A stretch of 64,000 nt of DNA from a bacterium (GTDB lineage Bacteria > Joyebacterota > Joyebacteria > Joyebacterales > Joyebacteraceae), in NCBI GenBank assembly GCA_025774935.1, contig JALGZK010000017.1, positions 7,798-71,797 of the forward strand. Reading direction: 5' to 3'. A program made the translations under genes and the position numbers. Under the pieces are notes generated by a model. That model was not told the origin of the DNA. It was given only the letters and a program-made list of their open reading frames with translations, and searched no databases. Positions 14,739-23,862 of this stretch are shown here, piece by piece; positions within the stretch are counted from its first letter, which is position 1, and each line of letters opens with the position of its first letter.

Positions 14739-15986
14739 CTACTGGACCTTCCTGAAGACGCACGACACGACGGTGCGGTCGTTCCCACCCATCGAGATCA
14801 TGAGGCCGTACGGCTTCGAGGAGTCGATCTCGATCGACTGCCCGTCGGGCTTCCCCGTGAACTGCATCGCGATGTCGGCCGCCTGCCGGACTCCCGTCCC
14901 GCCGGTGTAGTGGCCGTACCCGATGAGTCCGCCGGAGAGGTTCGTCGGAACCTCGCCGTCCGGCGCCGTCTTTCCTGCCGCCACGAAGTCGGGCGACTCG
15001 CCGTAGCCGCAGAACCCGGCCGCCTCGAGCGAGAGCATCCCGCCGATCGTGAAACAGTCGTGGACCTCGAGCATGCCGATGTCCTTCGGAGTCACGCCCG
15101 CCATCTCCATCGCGTTCGCCACCGCGCGCGCCGACGTCGTGAGCTTCGTCTGGTCCTCGGGGTCCTTCGAGATGTCAGCGACCACCTGCCCGTACCCGAC
15201 GAGCTCGACGGCGTCCTTCCTGTCGACTCCGAGCCTGTCGAGCCCCTCCTCCGAAGCGAAGATCACAGCCGACGCGCCGTCGGATACCTTCGAGCAGTCG
15301 TAGACGTTGATGTGTCCGCAGAACGCGTTCGCGTTGCACGGCGTCATGCCGGCCGCGTAGAGGTCCTCGATCGAGTTGTGGTACTCCTGTGCCTTCGGGC
15401 ACTGCCGGGCGTTCAGGACCGCCCGTTCGTACCATCTCGCCATGGCCTCGCGCGTCCGCTCGGCGCCGAACTTCTCGCTCGCCGCGCAGGCGCGGTCCGA
15501 GAACTTCGCCGGGAAGAAGTAGGCGTGCCCGGACTTCCTCTGGGTCACGTAGTGTCCCGCGCCCGCCAGGATGTCCGCTCCGTAGACCGCCTTGACCGTG
15601 TTCTGGACCTCGAACCCGACGGCGAGAACGCTGTCAGCCATCCCCGAAAGCACCGTCTTCGCCGCGGTCACGAGCCCCAGGCCTCCCGATCCGCACGCGC
15701 CCTCGACCCGGACGAGCGGCTTGTACTCGAGCGAGGGGTCGATCATCGGCATCACGGCCGCGAGGTTCCCCTGCTTGTTGAACCGCGCCGCCATGAAGTT
15801 CGAGACCACGCCCTCGTCGATGTTCGCCGCGTCGTTGACCTGAGCGATCGCCCCCTGCCCCGCTTCCTTGATGTAGTGCTCGATGCCCGGACGCGGCTTC
15901 TTCGGATGGAACTCCTTCCGTCCCGTGCCGAGGGAGATCGTGTTGTAGCCTGCCGTCACGTAGACGGGCTTCGTGAGATTCTTCAT
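14739..15986 (-). CDS. Thiolase (acetyl-CoA acyltransferase, SCP-x/archaeal-like)
   Basis: 415 aa. Cleaves 3-ketoacyl-CoA with CoA, the last step of beta-oxidation. The nucleophilic cysteine is C98 in RVEGACGSGG; EVHDCF and GGLIGYGHYTGGTG near the C-terminus carry the catalytic histidine region, where the usual GHP is GHY. The start ATG overlaps the stop of the 3-hydroxyacyl-CoA dehydrogenase gene by four bases, so the two are coupled and likely act in sequence. It is the last gene of the 39-kb cluster. Chain-length preference cannot be read from the sequence. Confidence 0.9.
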   Translation of the reverse strand: MKNLTKPVYVTAGYNTISLGTGRKEFHPKKPRPGIEHYIKEAGQGAIAQVNDAANIDEGVVSNFMAARFNKQGNLAAVMPMIDPSLEYKPLVRVEGACGSGGLGLVTAAKTVLSGMADSVLAVGFEVQNTVKAVYGADILAGAGHYVTQRKSGHAYFFPAKFSDRACAASEKFGAERTREAMARWYERAVLNARQCPKAQEYHNSIEDLYAAGMTPCNANAFCGHINVYDCSKVSDGASAVIFASEEGLDRLGVDRKDAVELVGYGQVVADISKDPEDQTKLTTSARAVANAMEMAGVTPKDIGMLEVHDCFTIGGMLSLEAAGFCGYGESPDFVAAGKTAPDGEVPTNLSGGLIGYGHYTGGTGVRQAADIAMQFTGKPDGQSIEIDSSKPYGLMISMGGNDRTVVSCVFRKVQ

Positions 15987-17362
15987 CGCGTCCCTCCCAC
16001 CTTGTCGGTCACGAGCTCCACGTACTCGTTCACGGGCCCGTAGAGATGGTAGAAGCCGTTCGTGAGGACGCCGTTCACGACGTCGGCCGACTCCGCGACG
16101 CCGTCGGCGACGAGCTTCTCGCCTATCTCCTTCGAGCGCACGAGGTAGGCGCGAGCGAGCCCGGCCCCGAGCGTGTCGGTCGTCGCGAGGTTCCCGAAGT
16201 AGGCCGCGAGCTTGTCGTCCTTCTTCGGGTCCATGAGGAGCGCTCGCCAGGGCGCCAGTCCGTCGGGTGGACCGCCGAGCTTCTCGTCGAGCTTCGACGT
16301 CCAGTCGCCGTCCGCGAAGAGCGCGTAGCCGCCCTTCGAGAGATCGTAGACTCCCGCGGGCCGCCCCTTCTCGTACTTGAGAACCCCGTCCTTCTGCGCG
16401 CCCGAGGCATACTGACCGCCGAGGACCCCGCCGTCGGCCATGCGGTCGAGGAGGTCGTCCCTGAGCGTCTCTCCGTCGATGTGCTCGGTCATGACCTTCA
16501 TGATGAACCGGCAGACGTCAACGCCGACGTAGTCGACGAGCTGGAAGATGCCCATCGGCCGAACAAGGAGGTCTTGGCTGACCTTGTTCACGACGTAGAC
16601 GGCCTCGGCCTCGGACATCGACTCCTCGGCCATGAGCCTCTTGACCTCCGACGTCGCGTGGAGGATGTCGCGCATGAAGTGCCCGTTCCCGATGAAGCCG
16701 GCGATGTCGTTCGCAGGAAAGACCTTCTTCCTGAGACGCTTCGCAAGCTCACGACCCGTCTCCACGGCGTCGGGCTTCGTCGACGATGTAGTGATGAGCT
16801 CGAGGAGCCTCTGGACCGCCGGGGGGTTGTAGAAGTGGTAGCCGACGATGCGACCCCCGAGCCCCACGCCCTCGTCCAGGACCTTGATCGGGATGGACGA
16901 CGTGTTCGTGAGGTAGTAGGCGTCCGGGTCGACGAGCTTGTCCAGCTTCGTGAGGACGTCGATCTTGATGCCCTCGTTCTCGATGATCGCCTCGAAGACG
17001 AGGCGCGCGCCCTCCGCCGCCTCGAGCGTCGTGCTCGGCCTCAAGACCGAGAGGGCGTCCTCCACGAACGCGGCGATGACGTCGTAGTTCTCAACGAGGT
17101 CGTCGCGGTCCGCGTAGAGCTCCCTCAGGGGCACGATGCTCTTCTCCGCCGCCTTCGTGAGCTGGGCGCGAAGATAGCCGAGGAGCCCCGTGAGAGCTTC
17201 CTCGTTCACGTCGATCACGTGAAGGACGTATGTCCTGTCCTTGTTCTCCGGCTTGAGTTTCGCTGTGGCCATCTCCTGCGCGAGGAGGAGGGCGATGCCG
17301 CTGCCCATCTTCCCCGCCGCGCCGAGCACGGCCACGTTCTCCAGCCTGGTGTCAAGATCCAC
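15983..17362 (-). CDS. 3-hydroxyacyl-CoA dehydrogenase
   Basis: 459 aa. Oxidises (S)-3-hydroxyacyl-CoA with NAD+. The N-terminal Rossmann motif is VAVLGAAGKMGSGIALLLAQ. The family motif GRIVGYHFYNPPAVQRLLELI contains the catalytic His, and NTSSIPI and GFIGNGHFMRDIL follow. The C-terminal half is longer than in classical short-chain enzymes (about 280-320 aa) and diverges after residue 340. Its end overlaps the thiolase start, giving a dehydrogenase-thiolase pair for beta-oxidation of straight-chain or 2-methyl acyl-CoAs. Confidence 0.9.
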   Translation of the reverse strand: MDLDTRLENVAVLGAAGKMGSGIALLLAQEMATAKLKPENKDRTYVLHVIDVNEEALTGLLGYLRAQLTKAAEKSIVPLRELYADRDDLVENYDVIAAFVEDALSVLRPSTTLEAAEGARLVFEAIIENEGIKIDVLTKLDKLVDPDAYYLTNTSSIPIKVLDEGVGLGGRIVGYHFYNPPAVQRLLELITTSSTKPDAVETGRELAKRLRKKVFPANDIAGFIGNGHFMRDILHATSEVKRLMAEESMSEAEAVYVVNKVSQDLLVRPMGIFQLVDYVGVDVCRFIMKVMTEHIDGETLRDDLLDRMADGGVLGGQYASGAQKDGVLKYEKGRPAGVYDLSKGGYALFADGDWTSKLDEKLGGPPDGLAPWRALLMDPKKDDKLAAYFGNLATTDTLGAGLARAYLVRSKEIGEKLVADGVAESADVVNGVLTNGFYHLYGPVNEYVELVTDKVGGTR

Positions 17363-17439
17363 GCGTCGCTCCTTTCACAGGATGCTGGGACACGGTGTCG
17401 ACTTGCTCCATTTCAACTCACACTCGGCCGGGCCAACGA

Positions 17440-18063
17440 TCAGCCCCCGCCGGTCTCTTCTCGTCTCCCCGCCTCGGACGTCGGGGCCTCCGCGCCCTCG
17501 AGGGGCTCCTCCGGGTCGAAGCAGTGTCGGCACCGCGCCTCGTACGCCTCGGACGCGCCGACGACGACCCTCTCTCTCGAGGGGATGATGCGCTGGGTCC
17601 GGTTCGCGGGCTTCCCGCACTGCATGCAGACGGCCAGCGTCTTCGTGAGGTACTCCGCGACCGCGAGGAGTGCGGGCATGGGCTCGAAGGGGCGTCCCAG
17701 GTAGTCCTGATCGAGCCCGGCGACGATCACGCGAACGCCCGAGTTGGCCAGCGTCTCGCAGACCTCGACGAGATGCGGTCCCATGAACTGCGCCTCGTCG
17801 AGCCCGACCACCTGGACGTCCGGTCCCACGTAGTCGAGGACCTCTCGCGCGTCGCCGATCCGGATCGACTCGATGCGGCGCTCGTCGTGCGAGACGATGT
17901 CCTCCTCGTCGTACCGGTCGTCGATCCTCGGCTTGAACGCGAGCACCTTCTGCTTCGCTATCTTCGCGCGCCTGAGCCTCCGGATAAGCTCCTCGCTCTT
18001 CCCGGAGAACATGCTCCCGCAGATGACCTCGATCCAGCCCGTGTCGTCGTGTCTGTCGGTCAT
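17440..18063 (-). CDS. tdk: Thymidine kinase
   Basis: 207 aa type II thymidine kinase. P-loop [15 protein letters not shown] near residue 16, VVGLDEAQF (Walker B region with the catalytic Glu), and a zinc-binding pair CMQCG...CRHC. Short acidic tail. A salvage gene inside the catabolic cluster with no obvious link to its neighbours; it follows birA by 30 bases. Confidence 0.95.
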   Translation of the reverse strand: MTDRHDDTGWIEVICGSMFSGKSEELIRRLRRAKIAKQKVLAFKPRIDDRYDEEDIVSHDERRIESIRIGDAREVLDYVGPDVQVVGLDEAQFMGPHLVEVCETLANSGVRVIVAGLDQDYLGRPFEPMPALLAVAEYLTKTLAVCMQCGKPANRTQRIIPSRERVVVGASEAYEARCRHCFDPEEPLEGAEAPTSEAGRREETGGG

Positions 18064-18093
18064 GCTCTTCTCCTGGCTTCCCCGCTCTCCCGG

Positions 18094-18888
18094 TCAGAGA
18101 CGCGGTGCGAGCGTCACGTCGCCGTGCCAGATCTCGACACGACTCCCTTCCTCCTCGATGACGAGGGCGCCCTCCGGGGACACGTCGACGACACCCCCCG
18201 CGTGCCGCTCTCCGCCGCTGTCGACCTCGATCCGCCGTCCGAGCGTCGCCGAGAGGGAGCGCCAGCGCTCCCGCATCGCCGCGAGACCTCCGTTCAGGTA
18301 CGAGAGGTAGTCCTCCTCGAACCTCGTCAGGACGGCGGCGAGCACCGCATCGCGGTCGGCCTCGGCGCCGGTCAGGATCCGGAGCGAGGTCGCGGTCCCC
18401 CGGATGTCCAGCGGGAAGTCGTCCTCCGTCTGGTTGACGTCGATCCCGATCCCGACGACCGCGCTCTCCACCGGGTCCCCCTGAGTCGCCCCCGCTTCGA
18501 CGAGGACGCCACCGAGCTTCCTTCCGCCGGCGACGATGTCGTTCGGCCACTTGACGCCGACGTCGGCACCCGTCGCGCTCCGGAGCGCCTCCGCCACCGA
18601 GAGTGCGGTCACGATCGACAGGGCGCTGACTCGATCCGCTGGAAGGCCGGGGCTCAGGAGCACGGACGCCCAGACACCCATCCCGGCGGGCGAGTGCCAC
18701 GAGCGACCCGCGCGGCCGCGGCCGCCCGTCTGCTCGTCGGAGACGATGACGCTGCCCTCGGGCTCGCCACGGGCGGCGAACTCCCAGCAGACGGCGTTGG
18801 TCGAGACGACGGAGGAATAGCGGTGGATCCTCCGTCCGACGAACCTCGTCTCCAGCCCGAGGTCGAGTTCCGCGGGCGGCGAGCTCAT
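18094..18888 (-). CDS. birA: Biotin-[acetyl-CoA-carboxylase] ligase, no DNA-binding domain
   Basis: 264 aa. Makes biotinyl-AMP and attaches biotin to carrier proteins. Motifs: SSVVSTNA, TGGRGRAGRSWHSPAGMGVWASVL (biotinyl-AMP site), VKWPNDIVAGGRKLGGVLVE, and a C-terminal SH3-like domain. The winged-helix repressor domain of bifunctional BirA is absent. The start ATG overlaps the upstream dehydrogenase stop (ATGA). Two separate biotin carrier proteins in the same cluster (23287-23799 and 33892-34395) are its likely substrates. Confidence 0.93.
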   Translation of the reverse strand: MSSPPAELDLGLETRFVGRRIHRYSSVVSTNAVCWEFAARGEPEGSVIVSDEQTGGRGRAGRSWHSPAGMGVWASVLLSPGLPADRVSALSIVTALSVAEALRSATGADVGVKWPNDIVAGGRKLGGVLVEAGATQGDPVESAVVGIGIDVNQTEDDFPLDIRGTATSLRILTGAEADRDAVLAAVLTRFEEDYLSYLNGGLAAMRERWRSLSATLGRRIEVDSGGERHAGGVVDVSPEGALVIEEEGSRVEIWHGDVTLAPRL

Positions 18889-19961
18889 CCGCACGAGCTC
18901 CGCGCCCTGCCGGAGAGGCTCCCGACCCGGCTGATCCGCTCTTCGGCGACCGCGCTCGCGGCCTCGGCCGTGCTGATGCCGCGCTCGCGAGAGAGGGCGA
19001 AGACCTTCTTGAGCACCTTGTAGATGTTCTCGGAGCGCCGCTTCGCGCGGTCCTCGCTGAACCCCGCGATCTCCTCCGTCACCGCGATGAGCGCGCCCGA
19101 GTTGAACACGAAGTCGGGCGCGTAGAGGATCCCGCGGTCGATGAGGAGGTTCACGTGTTCGGGCTGGGCGAGCTGGTTGTTCGCGAGTCCCGCGACGATC
19201 GCGCACCTCAGGCGGGGGATCGTCGAGGAGTCGAGGACCTCGCCCACGGCACACGGACTCCAGATGTCGCACTCGACGTCGTAGATCGCATCCGGATCCA
19301 CGAGCTCGATCCCGAGCTCTTCGCGCGCCCGGTCCGCGGCCGGCGCGTCGACGTCGCTCCCCACCACACGCGCGCCCTCCCCCACGAGCTGGCGGGAGAA
19401 CTCCACGCCCCCGCGCCCGAGTCCCTGGATAGCGACCGTGAGCCCCGAGAGCACCGGCTCCTTCCCCGCCTCCTCCAGGCACGCCCTGAGCCCGCGGAGT
19501 GCCCCGTGCACCGTTACCGGCGAGACGTCCCCGCATCCTCCGTACGCCTCGTGGAGGCCGACCACGTGATCAGTCGCCACGCGTATGAGCTGCATGTCCT
19601 CGACGTCGGTCCCGAGACCCTGCGACGTGATGTAGCGCCCGTTCAGGCTCTCGATCTGCCTCCCGAGCGCCCGGAAGAGCGCCTCGCTCTTGTCCGCCGC
19701 GGGGTCGCCTATGATGACGGCCGAGCCCCCGCCGAAGTTGAGCCCGGCGGCCGCGGCCTTGTAGGTCATCGCGTGTGAGAGCTTGAGGGCGTCCTCGAGC
19801 GCGTCGTCCTCGCGGTCGTACTCCCGCATGCGCGTCCCGCCGATGGCGGGACCGAGGACGGTGCTGTGGATCGCCACGACGCCGCGGAGACCCGCGACCT
19901 CGTCGTACGCGAACGCGACCTGCTCGTGCTCGAACTCCTCGAGAGCCTTGAAGATCTCCAT
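18885..19961 (-). CDS. Glu/Leu/Phe/Val dehydrogenase-family protein lacking catalytic Lys80 (paralog 1)
   Basis: 358 aa, collinear with leucine dehydrogenase. The substrate-binding lysine is present at K68 (AMTYKAAAAGLNF), but the catalytic lysine of the GGGK motif is Ser at position 80 (FGGGSAVIIGDP), and the AED segment before VGT reads SQG, losing the catalytic Asp. The Rossmann domain (VAIQGLGRGGVEFSRQL) is intact and SPCAVG is present. It may bind NAD and be a regulatory or partner subunit, or use another chemistry. GGAGACGCAG precedes the ATG. A second paralog with the opposite pattern lies at 30675-31754. Confidence 0.85.
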   Translation of the reverse strand: MEIFKALEEFEHEQVAFAYDEVAGLRGVVAIHSTVLGPAIGGTRMREYDREDDALEDALKLSHAMTYKAAAAGLNFGGGSAVIIGDPAADKSEALFRALGRQIESLNGRYITSQGLGTDVEDMQLIRVATDHVVGLHEAYGGCGDVSPVTVHGALRGLRACLEEAGKEPVLSGLTVAIQGLGRGGVEFSRQLVGEGARVVGSDVDAPAADRAREELGIELVDPDAIYDVECDIWSPCAVGEVLDSSTIPRLRCAIVAGLANNQLAQPEHVNLLIDRGILYAPDFVFNSGALIAVTEEIAGFSEDRAKRRSENIYKVLKKVFALSRERGISTAEAASAVAEERISRVGSLSGRARSSCG

Positions 19962-20023
19962 CTGCGTCTCCGATCGGCGTGGCGTGTGCTCGCGCGGCCC
20001 TAACCGCGCGACGCCGCGTGCCG

Positions 20024-20812
20024 CTAGTCCTTCTTCTTCCGCTTCCAGGCGGGGTCCCTCTTCTCGAAGAACGCCGCGATGCCCTCGTGTGCGTCGCCGA
20101 TCCCGAAGCAAAGCCCGAAGACCTCTGCCTCGTAGGCGCTGCCGGTCTCGAGGCCGGCGCCCGCGCCCTTGTTCACGCACGCCTTCACGAGCGCGATGGC
20201 CGCGGGACCGTTGGACGCGATCGCCCCCGCCATCTCCTTCGCCGCGTCCACGAGTTCGTCCGGCTCGACGACCCTGTTGACGAGGCCGTACGAGAGAGCG
20301 GTGGGCGCGTCGATCGGCTTGCCAACGAGCAGAAGCTCCTTCGCCCGGCCGAACCCAACGAGCCTCGGGAGACGCTGCGTTCCGGCGAACCCGGGCGTCA
20401 ACCCGAGCGTGACCTCCGGCTGCCCCATCTTCGCCTTCGACGAGGCGATCCGGACGTCACACGCCATGGCGATCTCGAGTCCGCCCCCGAGAGCGTATCC
20501 GTTGATCGCCGCGATGACCGGCTTGGACAGGTTCTCGATCGCCGCAAACGCCTTCTGGCCCAGCTTCGACGCCTCCCGCGCCTCCATGCCCCCCATCTCC
20601 GAAAGCTCCGCGATGTCCGCGCCGGCGACGAACGCCTTGCCGGCCCCGGTCAGGACGACGGCGCCAATGTCGTCGTCCTCCTCGATCTCCATCATCGCGT
20701 GGATGAGCTCTCTCATCGTCTCGCCGTTCAGGGCGTTCAGAGCGTCGGGCCTGTTGATGGTCACGACCGCGGTCAGCCCGTCCCTCTCGATGGTGATGTT
20801 CTTGAAGGTCAT
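20024..20812 (-). CDS. Enoyl-CoA hydratase (crotonase)
   Basis: 262 aa. Hydrates trans-2-enoyl-CoA to 3-hydroxyacyl-CoA. Oxyanion-hole segments GKAFVAGADIAEL and GYALGGGLEIAMACD, and both catalytic glutamates in place (GQPEVTLGLTPGFAGTQRL and GRAKELLLVG). The ATG at 20812 has GAGGAGGAG upstream; a longer N-terminus would be atypical. Together with 15983-17362 and 14739-15986 it completes a beta-oxidation spiral. Confidence 0.93.
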   Translation of the reverse strand: MTFKNITIERDGLTAVVTINRPDALNALNGETMRELIHAMMEIEEDDDIGAVVLTGAGKAFVAGADIAELSEMGGMEAREASKLGQKAFAAIENLSKPVIAAINGYALGGGLEIAMACDVRIASSKAKMGQPEVTLGLTPGFAGTQRLPRLVGFGRAKELLLVGKPIDAPTALSYGLVNRVVEPDELVDAAKEMAGAIASNGPAAIALVKACVNKGAGAGLETGSAYEAEVFGLCFGIGDAHEGIAAFFEKRDPAWKRKKKD

Positions 20813-20921
20813 CACTCCTCCTCTTGCAGAAACGGATTCGGTTGCCACAGTGGTATCAGGCATCGGTGTCGCGCCTCAGTTCGGTCTCTTGGTCGCAGGT
20901 CCCGGCCCCCCGGGCCCATCG

Positions 20922-22037
20922 TCACAGCTCGGCGGTCGCCCCCTCGACGGTCTCAGGGTAGTTCTTGGCCTCCTCCTCCCCGCGGAGGACGCGGAGGCAG
21001 CCGTGCGCCAGGGCCTCGAGCTCGTCCTCGCCGGGAACGAGTACCACCTTCCCGATCGACGACACGCGCGCCCGGATGCCCTCGGTGATGCGCTCGGACC
21101 TCGCGAGTCCACCGGTCAGGACGATCGCGTCGACCTCTCCCTTGAGGACCGTCGCCATCGCCCCGATCTCCTTGGCGATCTGGTAGATCATGGCGTCGAG
21201 GACCCGGGCGGCGCGCTCGTCCCCCTTCGCGGCAAGTTCCTCGACCTCCTTCGCGTCCTTCGTGCCCAGGTAGCCCATGAGCCCGCCCTGCCCCACGAGC
21301 TTCTTCATGATGACGGACTCGTCATACTCGCCGGAGAAGCACAGCTTGAGGAGATCGACGGTGGGGAGCCCGCCGGCGCGCTCGGGCGTGAAGGGGCCCG
21401 CGGAGAGCGCGTTGCTGACGTCGACCATCCGCCCCTTCCCGATCGCGCAGATGCTGATGCCCCCTCCGAGGTGCGCGACGACGAGGCTCGTCTCGCGGAG
21501 CTTCTTGCCGAGCTGCTTCGCGACGGTCCGCGCGGTGGCCTTGACGTTCAGGGCGTGCACGAGGCTCGTGCGCCGGATCTCCGGCATCCCCGAGTAGCGA
21601 GCCACGATGTCGAGCTCGTCGACGCAGGGCGGGTCGACAATGAACGCATCGATCCCGAAGTCCCACGCAATCCCGTACGCGAGCACCGCGCCCAGGTTCG
21701 ACGGGTGCTCCCCCGCGACAGCCTCCCGGGCGTCCGCGATCATCCGCTCGTTGACGCGGTACGTGCCGCTGACGGTCGGGTTGAAGAGACCTCCGCGACC
21801 GACCACCGCCGTCAGCGAGTTCAGCGCGACGTCACTGTCGCCCAGGAACTCGAGGATGAGCGCCTTCCTGTACTCGTACTGGTCCCAGACCGTCGGGAAC
21901 CGGCCGAGCTCGAGGACGCTGTGCTCGACGGAGTCCTCGAAACGGCACTCCTCGCCCTCGAAGACGGCGAGCTTCGTCGAGGTCGACCCCGGGTTCAGAA
22001 CGAGTATGAGCTCGTTGCCCTTCTTGGATTTGTCCAT
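20922..22037 (-). CDS. buk: Butyrate kinase
   Basis: 371 aa acetokinase-family enzyme: acyl-phosphate + ADP to carboxylate + ATP (reversible). ASKHA motifs LVLNPGSTSTKLAVFEGEE, VVGRGGLFNPTVSGTYRVN, VVAHLGGGISICAIGKGRMVDV and DAIVLTGGLARSE. No phosphotransbutyrylase is seen in the window. In this cluster it could release ATP from butyryl-, isobutyryl- or isovaleryl-phosphate, or activate those acids. Confidence 0.93.
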   Translation of the reverse strand: MDKSKKGNELILVLNPGSTSTKLAVFEGEECRFEDSVEHSVLELGRFPTVWDQYEYRKALILEFLGDSDVALNSLTAVVGRGGLFNPTVSGTYRVNERMIADAREAVAGEHPSNLGAVLAYGIAWDFGIDAFIVDPPCVDELDIVARYSGMPEIRRTSLVHALNVKATARTVAKQLGKKLRETSLVVAHLGGGISICAIGKGRMVDVSNALSAGPFTPERAGGLPTVDLLKLCFSGEYDESVIMKKLVGQGGLMGYLGTKDAKEVEELAAKGDERAARVLDAMIYQIAKEIGAMATVLKGEVDAIVLTGGLARSERITEGIRARVSSIGKVVLVPGEDELEALAHGCLRVLRGEEEAKNYPETVEGATAEL

Positions 22038-22104
22038 CGCGTTTCTCTTCCCGATCCGCGGACCCGGTGGGCCGCAAGGACGGCGCGGCGGCCGCCGTGC
22101 CGGA

Positions 22105-23262
22105 TCAGTAACCCCTCTCCTTGTAGATCTCGCGCTGAATGAGGAACTTCATGATCTCCGCGGTCCCGCCGCCGATCGTCATGAGGCGGGCGTCGCGGTA
22201 GAGCTGCTCCGCCTTGCTCTCCTTCATGTAGCCGATCCCGCCCAGCACCTGGAGCGCCTCGGAGGCGATCTCCTGGGCGGCGGTGGTCGCGAATAGCTTC
22301 GCGGCCGCTCCCTGCCGGCTCGCGGGCAACCCCTTCTCGATCATGCGGGCCGCCTCGAGCGTGAGGAGTCTGGCCGCGTCGATCCTGACGGCCATGTCGG
22401 CGATCTTGAAGCTCACGCCTTCGAACATGCGGATCTGACGTCCGAACTGCTCGCGCTCGGTCGAGTGCTCGACGGCGAGTTCGAGCGCCGCCCGCGAGTA
22501 GCCGACGGCGCCGGCTGCGAGCGAAGTTCGCTCGGTATCGAGCTCGTCCATGAGGATCGAGAACCCCTTGTTCTCCTCTCCCAGGAGCGCGGACGCCGGG
22601 ATCCTCGCGTCCTCGAACTTGAGGTGCGAGACCTTGAGTCCCCGCATCCCCATGAGATCGTAGTCCTTCACGACGCTGAACCCAGGTGTGTCGGTCTCGA
22701 AGATGAACGCGCTCATGCCCTTCCGGGCCTTCACAGAGGTGTCGGTAACCGCGAAGAGGAGGATGTAGTCGGCGAGGCTCCCGTTCGTGATGAAGCGCTT
22801 CTCTCCGTTGATGACGTACTCGTCCCCGTCGCGCACCGCCTGCGTCTTCATCCCCGCCGTGTCGGACCCGACGTCGGGCTCCGTGATCCCGATCGCTCCG
22901 ATCCTGCCGCCAGCGACGATCGACGGGAGGTACTTCCTCCGCTGCTCGTCGTTCCCGAACTTGTTCACGGGCGGCGCGAAGTAGACCGACGTCACGCCGC
23001 GAGTCACGTCGAGCATGGGGCAGACCGCGGAGATCTCCTCCGCTATGATCGTCTCCGCGACCATTCCCTTTCCCGTCCCCCCGTACTCGGCAGGGAGGAG
23101 GGCTCCCATGTAGCCTGCCTCCCCCACCCGCTTGAGGAGCTCGCGCGGGTACTCCCCGCTCTCCTCGATCGCGTCGGCCTCGGGCGCGACCACGATCTCG
23201 GCGAACTTCCTCACTTCTTCCCTGAACGCGTTTTCCTCGTCGGTGTAGAGAACGCTCAGCAT
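22105..23262 (-). CDS. Acyl-CoA dehydrogenase, isovaleryl-CoA-type active site
   Basis: 385 aa flavoprotein donating electrons to ETF. GAIGITEPDVGSDTAGM and ALQVLGGIGYMKE are family signatures. The usual YEGT glutamate is absent (TIGGGTAEIM); instead a Glu occurs in ELDTERTSLAAGA, the helix-G position used by isovaleryl-CoA and long-chain dehydrogenases. Next to a methylcrotonyl-CoA carboxylase set, this favours isovaleryl-CoA dehydrogenase of leucine breakdown, though another branched substrate is possible. Confidence 0.88.
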   Translation of the reverse strand: MLSVLYTDEENAFREEVRKFAEIVVAPEADAIEESGEYPRELLKRVGEAGYMGALLPAEYGGTGKGMVAETIIAEEISAVCPMLDVTRGVTSVYFAPPVNKFGNDEQRRKYLPSIVAGGRIGAIGITEPDVGSDTAGMKTQAVRDGDEYVINGEKRFITNGSLADYILLFAVTDTSVKARKGMSAFIFETDTPGFSVVKDYDLMGMRGLKVSHLKFEDARIPASALLGEENKGFSILMDELDTERTSLAAGAVGYSRAALELAVEHSTEREQFGRQIRMFEGVSFKIADMAVRIDAARLLTLEAARMIEKGLPASRQGAAAKLFATTAAQEIASEALQVLGGIGYMKESKAEQLYRDARLMTIGGGTAEIMKFLIQREIYKERGY

Positions 23263-23286
23263 TGCGCTTCCTTTCGCTCCCGCGCG

Positions 23287-23799
23287 CTATCCGTCCGATT
23301 CGTTCGGTTCGATCTCGATCATAGCTTCCGTCGTGCCGACCGAGTCGCCCGCCGCGACGTTCACCTTCGCGACGACTCCGTCGATCGGGGACCGGACGTC
23401 GTGCTCCATCTTCATCGCCTCGACGATGACAAGGCTCTGACCGGTCGTGACTTGCTCGCCCTCTGAGACGGCGAGCTTGACGACCGCCCCGGGCATCGGG
23501 GCCTTGATCCTCCCGCTCCCGCCGACGGCGCTTCCCGATCCCGCGAACGACTCGTCGTCTCCCGCTCCGGTTTCGAGGACGAAGCTCCGTCCGTCGATCC
23601 AGACGGCGAGGCCGCCGTCGCGGCGCGCGACCCTCGCGGTGTGAGAGCGGCCGTCGACCAGGAGCGAGATCACGCCGCCCTCGGCGCGCTGCCAGTCGAC
23701 GTCGTACGATCGCTCGTCGACGGTGACGTGAGCCTCGGGCTTACGCCCGTCGGTCCTCACCCTGTGCTTCCGCCCGCCGATCAGGAACTCGAAGTCCAC
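23287..23799 (-). CDS. Biotin carrier protein with BT-like domain (split alpha subunit of methylcrotonyl-CoA carboxylase)
   Basis: 170 aa. The C-terminal 75 residues are a biotinyl domain with the biotin lysine in VEAMKMEHDV. The N-terminal 90 residues form short beta strands (FEFLIGGRKHRVRT, SYDVDWQ, WIDGRSFVLE) like the BT domain that joins the biotin carboxylase and carrier in one-piece alpha subunits. The partner carboxylase is the next upstream gene (23863-25368). A glycine/serine linker (GSGSAVGGSGRIK) separates the two parts. Confidence 0.88.
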   Translation of the reverse strand: MDFEFLIGGRKHRVRTDGRKPEAHVTVDERSYDVDWQRAEGGVISLLVDGRSHTARVARRDGGLAVWIDGRSFVLETGAGDDESFAGSGSAVGGSGRIKAPMPGAVVKLAVSEGEQVTTGQSLVIVEAMKMEHDVRSPIDGVVAKVNVAAGDSVGTTEAMIEIEPNESDG

Positions 23800-23862
23800 G
23801 TGGTCTCCCCGTGTGTCCGCGATGTGTCGGCGTCGCGCGTCGATCGCGCCCCGCCGCTCGGT